Shown: positions 1-8,136 of the stretch, one piece after another
Numbering within the stretch: the stretch's first letter is position 1
Layout: the number at the start of each line of letters is the position of its first letter
Assembly (NCBI RefSeq): GCF_020544465.1
Contig: NZ_CP066126.1
Span: 248,001 to 312,000 of the forward strand
From: Chromobacterium rhizoryzae
Lineage (GTDB): Bacteria; Pseudomonadota; Gammaproteobacteria; Burkholderiales; Chromobacteriaceae
Direction of reading: 5' to 3'
Length of the DNA: 64,000 nt
The notes under the pieces: generated by a model
Database searches by the model: none
The model's input: only the letters and a program-made list of their open reading frames with translations
Told to the model about the DNA's origin: nothing
Made by a program: the position numbers and the translations under genes

Positions 1-95
1 CGCAGGCGCAGGCTTTCGGCCAGCAAGGCCAGGGCCAATAGGAGGAAGGCGGCAAGGGATAGGGAATCCGGCAGGGGCGGGGTGGGCAGAGGCAT
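1..95 (-). CDS. N-terminal fragment of a probable membrane protein
   Basis: The window edge cuts this minus-strand frame after about 31 codons from an ATG at 95. The visible part starts with a short proline-rich stretch (MPLPTPPLPDSL) followed by a leucine/alanine-rich hydrophobic run ending in charged residues, as in a first membrane segment or signal anchor. No clear ribosome binding site is seen before the ATG. The protein cannot be identified from this fragment, and a shadow frame is possible. Confidence 0.3.
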   Translation of the reverse strand, partial: MPLPTPPLPDSLSLAAFLLLALALLAESLRL

Positions 96-148
96 GGCGG
101 GCTCGCGGCGGGATGGGTTTGGATACTGAATGATACCTAAGAACCTGT

Positions 149-275
149 TTACGATCTGCTGCGCGTCGTGAGACGTGGCACGGTGAGTATGGCATTCAAA
201 ATGCTCGTGTACCGTGTGCGCATTCCGCTTTCCCCACCGCAACGCCATGTCATGTCTTGGTTCGCGAGATCGTAA
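149..275. repeat. MITE-like or IS-end remnant with short inverted repeats
   Basis: TTACGATCT at 149-157 is matched by its exact reverse complement AGATCGTAA at 267-275. The left side continues outward as CCTAAGAACCTGTTTACGATCT, but the right side diverges after AGATCGTAA, so one end looks eroded. The base composition between the arms is more balanced than in neighbouring genes, and no convincing coding frame is present. I read it as a degenerate insertion-sequence end or non-autonomous element; no transposase is seen. With the terminator at 297-340, it accounts for the gene-free stretch 96-415. Confidence 0.35.
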
Positions 276-296
276 GCGCGCCCTGAAAGCGTTGAG

Positions 297-340
297 AAAA
301 AAGCCGCCGCCGTCTGGTTTTGGGCCAGAGCCGCGGCGGC
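297..340 (-). terminator. Rho-independent terminator of the lipoprotein-subtilisin operon
   Basis: GCCGCCGC (303-310) pairs with GCGGCGGC (333-340), with an inner TCTGG/CCAGA stem. Read on the minus strand, the hairpin is followed by six T residues (297-302 complement). It lies about 75 bases past the subtilisin stop. Confidence 0.8.
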
Positions 341-415
341 AGGCTCCCGGTGTGCAGGGAAAGGAAGCCGCAAGCGAACCGGCGGCCGGCGCCGGGGCGC
401 CGACCGCCGGCCGGC

Positions 416-1894
416 TTAGTTGGCTTTGGCCGCGCGCACCGCGGCGGCGGCGTCGGTGATGCCGGCGGAGCAACCTTCGCAATCCGCCGCCGGTTGGCGG
501 GCAGTCTTGATCAGGATGTTGCGCACCGCTTTCCAGTTGAGGCTGGGGTTGGAGGACAGCATCAGCGCCACCAGGCCGGCCACGTGGGGCGTGGCCATGG
601 AGGTGCCCTGGAAGGCGGCGTAGCTGTCCGCGCCCGGCACGGTAGTACCACTGTTCAGCGTGGAGTAGATGCCGGGGTCGCCGCTGTTGAGGTCGCCGCC
701 CGGCGCGGTGACGGTGGTGATCGCGCCGTAGTTGGAGTAGGAGGCGATGCCGCCGGACTTGCCGTTGGAAGCGACGGTGATCACGCCGGGGCAGCTGGCC
801 GGGTTGGTGTTGCGCACGTTCTTCATCGCGTTGCCGGCGGCCACCACCACCACGCCGTTGCGGGCGTTGACCTGCTGGATGGCGTCGCGATAGGTGCGGC
901 TGCACGGCTGGGCGCCGCCCAGCGACATGCTCAGCACCCGCGCCACATTGGCGTTGACCGGCGCGCCGGGCACGGTGGCGCCCACCGCCCACAGCATGGC
1001 GTCGGCGATGTCCGAGCTGGCGCCGCCGCATTGACCCAGCACGCGCAGCGGCAGCAGCTTGGATTTGGGCGCCACGCCGGTCAGGCCGTTGGCGTCGCCG
1101 GCGGCCGCGGCGATGGTGCCGGCCACGTGAGTGCCGTGCCAGCTGCTGTTGCCGGCGCGGCACAGGCTGCCGTCGCTGTAATCGCCCTGATCCAGGCCGT
1201 TGTTGGTGCGCGCGTTTTGCACCGGTTGGCCGTTGCTGTCCAGCAGCGGGCTGCCGTCGGCATTGGTCTGCGCCACCGCCGGCAGGCGCGCGCGCTTGGG
1301 ATCGGAGATGAAGTTGTAGCCCGGCTCCAGCAGATTGGGCTTGAGGTCGGCGTGCGGACGGTAGCCGGTGTCCAGCACCGCCACGGTGACGCCGGCGCCC
1401 AGCGACAGGTCCCAGGCGGCCGGCAGGTTCATCGCGCCCGGTTCGCCGGCGCTAGCCTGCATATCCCATTGCTTGGCCGCGTAGAGCGGGCTGCTGGGCA
1501 GGTAGTTGGGGCTCATGACGAAGTCCGGCTCGGCGTATTCCACCGCCGGGTCTTGCTGGATCTTGCGCGCCAGGGTCTGGGCTTCGGCCACGCTCATCGC
1601 CTTGCCGCTTTGATAGACGTAGGCGCCGGTGCCCATCTGGTGATGGAATTGCAGCGGGCTGCCGCTCAGTTGCTGCACGCGTTGGGTGCGGGCGGCGAAA
1701 TCCGCCGGGCGGCTGGACGGGGCGCGGCCGCCGTTGGCGATGCGAGCCTGGGTCAGTTGCAGCTGGGAGACGCTGTGGTATTTGACGATGATGCCGGTGA
1801 TGCCGGCGGCGGAGGGCGCCGCGGCGGCGATGTCGGCGCCGGCGCCGGCCAGCAGCGCGGCGGTCAGCAGGGACAGCGAGGTTTTGCGGTTCAT
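416..1894 (-). CDS. secreted S8 (subtilisin-like) serine protease
   Basis: A 492-residue secreted serine endopeptidase of the subtilase family. A signal peptide covers about residues 1-26, and an I9-like propeptide runs to about 130. The catalytic domain has Asp175 (VAVLDTGYRPHAD), His253 (WHGTHVAGT), oxyanion Asn355 (AAGNA) and Ser432 (GTSMATPHVAG), so the triad is complete and in canonical order. Cys pairs (245/289, 331/368, 472/475) may form disulfides. There is no C-terminal sorting or autotransporter domain, so release to the medium is likely. The start is set by GGAG upstream of ATG. It lies 27 bases downstream of the RCC1-like lipoprotein gene, so the two are probably cotranscribed. 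Its natural substrate is unknown. Confidence 0.93.
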   Translation of the reverse strand: MNRKTSLSLLTAALLAGAGADIAAAAPSAAGITGIIVKYHSVSQLQLTQARIANGGRAPSSRPADFAARTQRVQQLSGSPLQFHHQMGTGAYVYQSGKAMSVAEAQTLARKIQQDPAVEYAEPDFVMSPNYLPSSPLYAAKQWDMQASAGEPGAMNLPAAWDLSLGAGVTVAVLDTGYRPHADLKPNLLEPGYNFISDPKRARLPAVAQTNADGSPLLDSNGQPVQNARTNNGLDQGDYSDGSLCRAGNSSWHGTHVAGTIAAAAGDANGLTGVAPKSKLLPLRVLGQCGGASSDIADAMLWAVGATVPGAPVNANVARVLSMSLGGAQPCSRTYRDAIQQVNARNGVVVVAAGNAMKNVRNTNPASCPGVITVASNGKSGGIASYSNYGAITTVTAPGGDLNSGDPGIYSTLNSGTTVPGADSYAAFQGTSMATPHVAGLVALMLSSNPSLNWKAVRNILIKTARQPAADCEGCSAGITDAAAAVRAAKAN

Positions 1895-1921
1895 GTGTTA
1901 TTGCTCCAATGCGGCGACGGC

Positions 1922-3589
1922 TTAGTTCTTGACGTAGGGGATGGCGGCGAGGCCGGCCGGGGCATTGCCGCCGGCGGACGGGCTGCCCCAGGCGACGAAC
2001 TTGCCGTCCTTGGCCACGGCGAGGAAGCCGCCGAGCGGAGTGCTGTAAATGGCGCGGATATTGACCAGGCGCGAGCGGACGGCGGAGCTGTCGCCGCCGT
2101 GGGTGGGCGCGCCCCAGGTGACCACGCTGCCGTCGGCCTTCAAGGCGGCGAAGGCGTAGTCGTTGGCGAACACGGCCACCACATCGCGCAGGCGGTGCCG
2201 CACGGCGCTGCTGTCGCCGCCGCGCAGTTCGTCGCCCCAGGTCACGACGCTGCCGTCCTGACGCAGCGCGGCGAAGGCCAGTTCGGTGGAGGCGATGGCG
2301 CGCACGCGGTTGAGCTGGTGTTGCACGCCGCTGGCGTCGTTGCGGGCGCTGTCGCCCCAGGTGACCACGCTGCCGTCCTTGCGCAAGGCGGCGAAGGCGG
2401 TCTTGCTGGCGTAGAGCTTGGCCACGCCGGCCAGGTTGCCGGCCACCGGGCCGGTGTCGGCGCCGCGGTCGAAGTAGGCGCTGCCTATGGTGGCCACCGA
2501 GCCGTCCTGCTTCAGCGCGGCGAAGACGTTGAGGTTGGTCTGCACGGCGCTGACGCCGGCGGGCATGGGCTCGCTGCCGTCGTAGTAGTCGCTGGTCTGG
2601 CCGTCCCAGTTCAGGCCCCACACCACCACGCTGCCGTCTTTTTTCAGCGCGGCGAAGTTGTAATCGGTGGCGGCGATGCTGGCCACATTGTTGAGTTTGG
2701 CGGCCAGCGGCGAGGCGTCGCCGCCGGAATTGGGATCGCCGAAGGCGAGCACGCTGCCGTCCTTCTTCAGCACCGCCACCGCGCCCAGATTGTGGCTGAC
2801 GCTGGCGACGTCCTTCAGCGCGGCCAGTCGGGCGGCGTCGAAGTAGGAGGAGATGGATTTGGAGCCGCCGCTGCCGTCGAAGGTGGTTTCGATATTGCCC
2901 CAGCTGGTGGCGCTGCCGTCGCCGTTGAGCGCGACGAAGCCGCGTTTGGTGGGCCACAGCTTGGCGATCTTGCCCAGCGGCGCCACCGGGGAGGTGGCGT
3001 CGGCGCTGCCTACGCCCACCGGGCCGGCGAAGCTGGCGCCGGAGCCGGCGCGGCCCCAGCCGACGACGGTGCCGTCGGCCTGCAGCGCGGCCATCGCGCG
3101 TTCATTGCCGGCCACCGCCACCACGTCCTTGGGTTGGGCGGGCAGGGCGGAGGTGTCGCCGCCCAGGCGGCGGCTGCCCCAGACCGCCAGCGTGCGGTCC
3201 GCCTTGAGCACGGCGAACACCGACGGCGCGCTGAACACGTTTTGCGGCACCAGGGTCTGGCTGGCGCTGGTCAGCGCGCAGCTGACGGTGGCGGTCAGCG
3301 GCTGGTCCGGCGCGCTGTCTTCGACGCTGAAGCCGCGGGCGCCGTTGCTCCATTGCACGCGGGGCTGGCCCAGGCACAGGCCGCTGGGCACCGCGGTCAG
3401 CACGCCGCCGCGGTTGCCGAAGATGTCCACCGCCAGGCGGCCGCTGCCGCCATGATGGCTGGAGCCGTCGCCGGGCTGGCTGCCGCTGCCGTCGTCTTCG
3501 CAGCCGGACAGGCCGCCGATCAGCGCTACGCCCACGGCGATAGCGCCAAGCCGGAACCATTGGGTTCCGCTTGCTTGTGTGGTTCTCAT
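1922..3589 (-). CDS. RCC1-like repeat lipoprotein
   Basis: About 555 residues. An N-terminal hydrophobic segment ends in a lipobox (GGLSGC, Cys30), followed by a Gly/Ser/His linker, so it should be a lipoprotein. The rest has about ten repeats of roughly 50 residues built round a core like FAALKKDGSVVTWG. This is the hallmark of RCC1/BNR-type beta-propeller repeats, here probably more than one blade set. The start may be ATG 3589 or GTG 3592; AAGGAG lies 9 or 6 bases upstream respectively. It leads an operon with the secreted subtilisin. It could be a surface receptor, an adhesin or a protease partner; the sequence does not decide. No enzyme motif is seen. Confidence 0.75.
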   Translation of the reverse strand: MRTTQASGTQWFRLGAIAVGVALIGGLSGCEDDGSGSQPGDGSSHHGGSGRLAVDIFGNRGGVLTAVPSGLCLGQPRVQWSNGARGFSVEDSAPDQPLTATVSCALTSASQTLVPQNVFSAPSVFAVLKADRTLAVWGSRRLGGDTSALPAQPKDVVAVAGNERAMAALQADGTVVGWGRAGSGASFAGPVGVGSADATSPVAPLGKIAKLWPTKRGFVALNGDGSATSWGNIETTFDGSGGSKSISSYFDAARLAALKDVASVSHNLGAVAVLKKDGSVLAFGDPNSGGDASPLAAKLNNVASIAATDYNFAALKKDGSVVVWGLNWDGQTSDYYDGSEPMPAGVSAVQTNLNVFAALKQDGSVATIGSAYFDRGADTGPVAGNLAGVAKLYASKTAFAALRKDGSVVTWGDSARNDASGVQHQLNRVRAIASTELAFAALRQDGSVVTWGDELRGGDSSAVRHRLRDVVAVFANDYAFAALKADGSVVTWGAPTHGGDSSAVRSRLVNIRAIYSTPLGGFLAVAKDGKFVAWGSPSAGGNAPAGLAAIPYVKN

Positions 3590-3632
3590 CACGGGTAACT
3601 CCTTTGTAGATCTTGTCGTTTGTATTTTTATC

Positions 3633-3648
3633 CTGGGTTTAAACCCAG
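3633..3648. promoter_or_regulatory. perfect 16-bp palindrome upstream of the RCC1-like operon
   Basis: CTGGGTTTAAACCCAG is a perfect 16-base palindrome 44 bases before the lipoprotein start, in an AT-rich stretch, so it may be an operator. The rest of the 3590-3922 intergenic stretch is AT-rich (notably about 3780-3830) and holds no gene I can support, only the terminator at 3858-3881. Confidence 0.45.
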
Positions 3649-3857
3649 AACGAATATATTGTCATGCGATAAGCATGTTTGGTAGAGAAAACGCATGGAT
3701 AAGGCAAGCGGGCGCGGAGGCGGCGGAAGGAGAGGGAGGCGGAGCGCTGCGCCATTTTGGTGCGGCGAGCGGATAACCATTGGTTATAATTATTTGTGTT
3801 TTAATTTTTTATTGAAAAATCAGCTATTTGCCGGCGACGGAAACGACGCGGAAGACA

Positions 3858-3881
3858 AAGCCAGCCGCGGCGGGCTGGCTT
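3858..3881 (-). terminator. likely terminator downstream of cpoB
   Basis: AAGCCAGCC (3858-3866) and GGCTGGCTT (3873-3881) form a perfect 9-bp stem with a 6-base loop, about 42 bases past the cpoB stop. The minus-strand tail (TTTGTCTTC) is only moderately T-rich. A second, shorter GGCCGG/CCGGCC hairpin lies between it and cpoB. Confidence 0.55.
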
Positions 3882-3922
3882 CAAAATGGGGCATGACGGC
3901 CGGAGGGGAGCCGGCCGGGGTG

Positions 3923-4669
3923 TTACATTTTTGCCAGTTGTTGGCGCGCTTTTTGGGCGGAGTCCGTCTTGGGATACAGTTTGATCAGGCGTTTGTAAGT
4001 GGCTTTGGCCTGGTCCATCTGGCCTAGGTCGCGCTGGCAATTGCCGATATTGCGCAGGGCTTCCGGCGCGAAGTGGTTGTCCGGAAACCGCTCGACGAAG
4101 CGGCGATGGATGTCGATGGCGGCGTCGTATTGGCGCAGCGCGGTGTGGGACACGCCCAGCCAGTAAGTGGCTTCCGCCACTTGCGGCGCTTGCGGGTTTT
4201 GTTCGATGAAGCCGCGCAGCGCGTCGGCGGCTTTGGCGAAGTCGCGAGCGCGCAGCAGGTTCAGCGCCTTGTCGTAATCCGGGCTGGTGGCGGCGCCGCC
4301 GTCCGCGGAGCCGGAGGCCGCGTCGCCGTGCGTGGCGGGCATGGGCTTGGCGCCGCTGTTTTCCAGATGGCCCAATCGGCCGTCCAGATCGTTGTACAGA
4401 TCGTTCTGGCGCTTCTGCGTGGTTTGCAGATTGTAGTTCAGCACTTCCACGTCGCCGCGCAGCTTGGCCACTTCAGCCTTCATCGCTTCCAGCTGGCTGA
4501 CCATTTCCAACAGCTTTTCATTGGAAAGCTTGCTTTCCACTTCATTGAGCCGGGTGGACGCCTGGCGGTTGACTTGGTCCAGCTGGCGGCGGGTTTCTTC
4601 CAGATCGCCGGTGGTGGCGCAGCCGGTGAGAACCAGCAAGAGCGCGCTGCAGAGGGTGAGCCGTTTCAT
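3923..4669 (-). CDS. cpoB: Tol-Pal system protein CpoB/YbgF
   Basis: A 248-residue periplasmic coordinator of outer-membrane constriction and peptidoglycan synthesis. It starts at MKRLTLCSALLLVLTG; the ATG at 4669 begins a proper signal sequence, whereas the frame extends further upstream without one. The signal ends in LTGC, so unlike the E. coli protein it may be lipid-modified. A coiled coil (about 25-95) is followed by a Ser/Gly/Asp-rich linker and a C-terminal TPR domain with paired repeats such as ATYWLGVSHTALRQYDAAI. It lies last in the tol-pal run, behind a terminator that follows pal, so it may have its own promoter or depend on read-through. Confidence 0.92.
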   Translation of the reverse strand: MKRLTLCSALLLVLTGCATTGDLEETRRQLDQVNRQASTRLNEVESKLSNEKLLEMVSQLEAMKAEVAKLRGDVEVLNYNLQTTQKRQNDLYNDLDGRLGHLENSGAKPMPATHGDAASGSADGGAATSPDYDKALNLLRARDFAKAADALRGFIEQNPQAPQVAEATYWLGVSHTALRQYDAAIDIHRRFVERFPDNHFAPEALRNIGNCQRDLGQMDQAKATYKRLIKLYPKTDSAQKARQQLAKM

Positions 4670-4795
4670 GGTTGTCCCGGGATGTCCCGCCGTCCGGCCC
4701 GGAGGGGACGACGCTTGTAAGGTGGGTGGCAATGAATACAGCCGGATATCTTAACGGCAAGCGCGTGAAAACGCATCCGCCCGATGTCCGGCTGT

Positions 4796-4821
4796 AAAAG
4801 CCGGCCCTGAATCGGGCCGGC
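4796..4821 (-). terminator. Rho-independent terminator after pal
   Basis: GCCGGCCC (4800-4807) and GGGCCGGC (4814-4821) form an 8-bp perfect stem. On the minus strand it is followed by TTTT, 10 bases after the pal stop. Confidence 0.75.
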
Positions 4822-4830
4822 GGTTTGGGC

Positions 4831-5358
4831 TTAGTGGCCTTGGTACACGATGTCGGCGCGACGGTTCTCGGCGAAGTCCGCGTCGGTGTTGCCGGTGGCG
4901 CGCGGTTTTTCCTTGCCGAAGCTGACCGCTTCCAGCTGGCTTTCCTTGGCGCCCAGCACTTCCATCGCCTTTTTCACGCTTTCGGCGCGACGCTGACCCA
5001 GGGCCAGGTTGTATTCGCGGCTGCCGCGGGCGTCGGTGTTGCCCTGGATGATGACTTTTTTGTCAGCGTTCTGCTTCAGGTAGGCGGAGTGGGTTTCCAC
5101 TACCGGCTTGCCGCTGGCGTCAACGGAGGAGGAGTCGAAGCCGAAGTAGACGCTGCGCTTGGCCAGCGGGCTGTTGGGATCGTTCAAGGGATCCACGGAC
5201 ACCTGATTCTGGTTGCCGCTGCCGGTGTCCACCGGCGCGGTGGTCTGCGGCGTGGTGGGCTGCTGGGTGCCGGCGGTGGTGTCAGCCGGTTTGGTGCTGG
5301 CGCAGGCGGCCAGCAGGGTAACGGTGGCGGTGCCGAGGACGAGTTGTTTCCAGTTCAT
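4831..5358 (-). CDS. pal: peptidoglycan-associated lipoprotein Pal
   Basis: A 175-residue outer-membrane lipoprotein that anchors the outer membrane to peptidoglycan and is a partner of TolB. The lipobox is LLAAC (Cys19), then a Thr/Pro-rich linker and an OmpA-like domain (about 70-172) with the peptidoglycan-binding signature region GNTDARGSREYNLALGQRRA. Its start is 14 bases downstream of the tolB stop, with AGGAGCT-type spacing (AATTGGAGCTATTG before ATG). Length is normal for the family. Confidence 0.96.
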   Translation of the reverse strand: MNWKQLVLGTATVTLLAACASTKPADTTAGTQQPTTPQTTAPVDTGSGNQNQVSVDPLNDPNSPLAKRSVYFGFDSSSVDASGKPVVETHSAYLKQNADKKVIIQGNTDARGSREYNLALGQRRAESVKKAMEVLGAKESQLEAVSFGKEKPRATGNTDADFAENRRADIVYQGH

Positions 5359-5372
5359 ATCAATAGCTCCAA

Positions 5373-6662
5373 TTAAGGACGATTAAATGGGCCCCAAGCC
5401 GGGTCCTGTACATCGCCGTTGATCACGGCCAATTTCACTTTGCTGCTGCCATCCGTGGTGGCGGCGTACAACACGCTCTTGCCGCCGGCGTCGCTGGCGT
5501 ACAGCACCATGCGGCCGTTGGGGGCGAAGCTTGGGCGTTCGTTGTAGCCGCTGTCCGACAGCGCGCGGCTGTCGTTGGTGGCCAGGTCTTGCGCCATCAC
5601 GCGGAAGTTGCCTCCCTCGCGACGGATGTAACTCAGGGTCTTGCCGTCCGGCGACACCTTGGGCGACACGTTGTAGCGTCCTTCCCAGGTGACGCGCTGG
5701 GCGTTGCCGCCATCGGCGGACACGCGGTAGATCTGCGGGCCGCCGGCGCGGTCGGAGACAAAGTACAAGCTGCCGCCGTCCGGGCTCCATGTGGGCTCGG
5801 TGTCGATGCCGCCGTTGTACATCAGCCTGCGCGCGCCGCCGCCGTTGGCGTTGATCACGTAAATCTGCGAATTGCCGCTGGTGGTCAGCACCACCGCCAG
5901 CTTGCCGCCGTCCGGGCTCCAGGCCGGCGCGGAATTGCTGCCCTTGAAGTTGGCGGCGGCGAAACGCTGGCCGGTGGCCAGGCTCTGCACCCAGACCACC
6001 GGCTTCTTGCTTTCAAACGACACATAGGCGATGCGTCCGCCGTCCGGGCTCCAGCTGGGGGAGATGATGGGCTCCCTGGAGCGCAGAATGGTCTGGGCGC
6101 GTCCGCCGTCCACGTCCGCCACTTGCAAGAGATAGCTGCCGCCGGTCTTCAGCACGTAAACGATGCGGGTGTTGAAGAAGCCTTTCTGGCCGGTGATCGC
6201 CTCGTAAATCATGTCGGCGATCGCGTGCGCCACCTGGCGTGTGCGGTCCGGGGTGACGGTGAATTCGCCGCCGGTCAGCTGCTTCTTCTGCGCGACGTCC
6301 ATCAGCCGGAAACTGATTTTCAACTGTCCGCCGCTCGCGGCCTCCACTTTGCCGATGGCGACGGACTGCGCGCCGGCGGCCTGCCACAGCGGGTAGCGGA
6401 TGTCGGCGGGCTCAAACGGCGTATTGGCCACGCCGGCGGCGTCCACCATGCGGAAGGCGCCGGAAATCGTCAGATCGTTCTTGATCACCGGGCTCAGGCC
6501 GCCCTGGGCGTTGGCTTCGTCCTTGAACGGCGCGATGGCGATGGCGTGGCGATTGGCCCCGCCGCCGACGATCTCGATGGTCATTTCCGCTTGCGCGCCG
6601 CCTGCGGCCATCAGGCCCAGCGTGACGAGCAGCATATTCAACAGAGTTTTGAAGCTGGACAT
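5373..6662 (-). CDS. tolB: Tol-Pal system beta-propeller protein TolB
   Basis: A 429-residue periplasmic protein. A signal peptide (cleavage after AGGAQA, about residue 25) is followed by an N-terminal alpha/beta domain (to about 160). The six-bladed propeller has repeated SPDGG motifs (SWSPDGGRIAYVS, AWSPDGGKLAVVL, TWSPDGGSLYFVS). TolB binds Pal and the TolA C-terminal domain. It lies between tolA and pal in the conserved order. Confidence 0.97.
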   Translation of the reverse strand: MSSFKTLLNMLLVTLGLMAAGGAQAEMTIEIVGGGANRHAIAIAPFKDEANAQGGLSPVIKNDLTISGAFRMVDAAGVANTPFEPADIRYPLWQAAGAQSVAIGKVEAASGGQLKISFRLMDVAQKKQLTGGEFTVTPDRTRQVAHAIADMIYEAITGQKGFFNTRIVYVLKTGGSYLLQVADVDGGRAQTILRSREPIISPSWSPDGGRIAYVSFESKKPVVWVQSLATGQRFAAANFKGSNSAPAWSPDGGKLAVVLTTSGNSQIYVINANGGGARRLMYNGGIDTEPTWSPDGGSLYFVSDRAGGPQIYRVSADGGNAQRVTWEGRYNVSPKVSPDGKTLSYIRREGGNFRVMAQDLATNDSRALSDSGYNERPSFAPNGRMVLYASDAGGKSVLYAATTDGSSKVKLAVINGDVQDPAWGPFNRP

Positions 6663-6736
6663 TAGTTCCCTCGAATCAGTCTATCGGCATGAGGCGACGC
6701 CGCAGCCGGTCCATCATGGCTTGTGTTTGGTCCGCC

Positions 6737-7606
6737 TTATGACTTGGGCCGGAACTCCATCTTGAACTGCCGGTAGCCATCGTTGAAATTGGCGCCGGGC
6801 GGCAGCGCCGGGAAGGTTTTCGCTTCCCAGATCGCCCTTTGCACCGCGTCGTCGTAAGCCTTGCTGCCGCTGCTTTGCAGCAGCTGCACCCGGTTCACTT
6901 CCAGCGAGGGCAGCAGGCTGACCTGCAACACCACTTTGGGGTTGCCGCTCAGTTCCGGCGGCACTTGCACCAGCGGGGTGACTTTGGCCTTGACCCGGCT
7001 GATCCAGCCGGCCTTGGCCGTCGACGAGCCGTTGGCCGCGCCGCCGGCCACGCCGTTGGGCGAACCGGCCTGATCGCTGCGCGCATTGGCCTTGCCGCTG
7101 GTGCGCGGGCTGTCCAGGCTGGCCAGCAGATCGTCGGCTTCCGGGTTGTAGGTTTTGGACGGCTTGGGCTTGGCCTGCGGTTTGGCGGCCGGCGCCGGCG
7201 GCGCTTTGGCCTCCGGTTTTTTCTCGGCGGGCTTGTCCGCTTTTTTCGCTTCGGGCTTCTTCGCCGGTTCCGGCTTGGGCTCCGGTTTAGGCTCGGGCTT
7301 GGGTTCCGGCTTGAGCTTGGGCGGTTCCGGCGGTTTCTTGTCGCGGCCCAGGTTGACGTCGGCCGGCGGCTCGGCCACGACGGGGCGCGGCGGTTCCGCC
7401 ACCGGCGCGGGCTTGGGTTCGGCCACCGCGGCCGGCGCGGGCGGAGGCGGCGCGGTGGTCCACAGCTCCAGCGCCACCGGTGCCTGTTCCTGCAGGGTTT
7501 GGGAATGGAAGCCGCCCCACAGCAGCAGGCCGACCACGGCGACGTGCAGCAGTACCGAAACGATCAGCGACCAAGGACGCGGCGAGGTGGACACTGCGGC
7601 CATCAT
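6737..7606 (-). CDS. tolA: cell envelope integrity protein TolA
   Basis: A 289-residue inner-membrane protein that spans the periplasm and couples proton-motive force to the TolB-Pal complex. One TM helix (about 12-31, SLIVSVLLHVAVVGLLLWGG, with the TM serine/histidine typical of TolA). A long Pro/Lys/Glu/Ala-rich stalk (about 45-190) includes PEPK tandem units. The C-terminal domain (about 200-289) ends KMEFRPKS. It overlaps the tolR stop by four bases, implying translational coupling. Confidence 0.93.
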   Translation of the reverse strand: MMAAVSTSPRPWSLIVSVLLHVAVVGLLLWGGFHSQTLQEQAPVALELWTTAPPPPAPAAVAEPKPAPVAEPPRPVVAEPPADVNLGRDKKPPEPPKLKPEPKPEPKPEPKPEPAKKPEAKKADKPAEKKPEAKAPPAPAAKPQAKPKPSKTYNPEADDLLASLDSPRTSGKANARSDQAGSPNGVAGGAANGSSTAKAGWISRVKAKVTPLVQVPPELSGNPKVVLQVSLLPSLEVNRVQLLQSSGSKAYDDAVQRAIWEAKTFPALPPGANFNDGYRQFKMEFRPKS

Positions 7607-8013
7607 CCCTGCTTCTGCTGCTTGACCGTCAGCGCCACGCGCTTGACGCCGGCCTGGTGGAGTTTGTCGGCGATCTGCACCACTTCGGCGTACTTGAGGT
7701 TGGCGTCGGCGGAGATGGCCACCGGGCGTTCGGCCGCGCCCAAGGCCTGGATTTGCACCGCAAGATCGGCGACGGAGGCGACGTCGGTCTTGCGGTCGTT
7801 GTCTATCAGTTGAATCTTGCCCTGGGCGTCCACGGTCACTTCCAGCGGACGGGTGTCGATGCTAGCGGCCTGGGACACGCTGGGCACTTCGATCACGCCG
7901 GGCGTGAACATCGGCGCGGTCACCATGAAGATGACCAGCAGCACCAGCATCACGTCGATGTAAGGCACGACGTTCATCTGGTTCATCTGGCGGCGGGGAC
8001 GGCGATTGAGCAT
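7603..8013 (-). CDS. tolR: biopolymer transport protein TolR (ExbD family)
   Basis: A 136-residue ExbD/TolR protein: short cytosolic N-terminus (MLNRRPRRQMNQMN), one TM helix with the essential acidic residue (PYIDVMLVLLVIF, Asp20) and a periplasmic domain (about 45-132). It works with a TolQ/ExbB-type pentamer as proton channel. No tolQ lies upstream: the 123 bases to the next gene have no room, and that gene is a methyltransferase. The TolR rather than ExbD assignment rests on the downstream tolA-tolB-pal. Confidence 0.92.
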   Translation of the reverse strand: MLNRRPRRQMNQMNVVPYIDVMLVLLVIFMVTAPMFTPGVIEVPSVSQAASIDTRPLEVTVDAQGKIQLIDNDRKTDVASVADLAVQIQALGAAERPVAISADANLKYAEVVQIADKLHQAGVKRVALTVKQQKQG

Positions 8014-8136
8014 GGAGCGTCTGTTAGCGTTGGCAAGCGGTCATGATACACCGGGCTCCGGTCTAGGTGTCCGGGGGAAGCGGATCAGACCGCGGCGGAT
8101 CATGAAAAGTTCATGGCCACGGTCGCCTGTGGGGGC

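Noticed and set aside
320..3598. Open plus-strand frame of about 1090 codons across the lipoprotein-subtilisin operon
   Set aside because: Shadow of two well-supported minus-strand genes; composition is Gly/Ala/His-biased with no motif.
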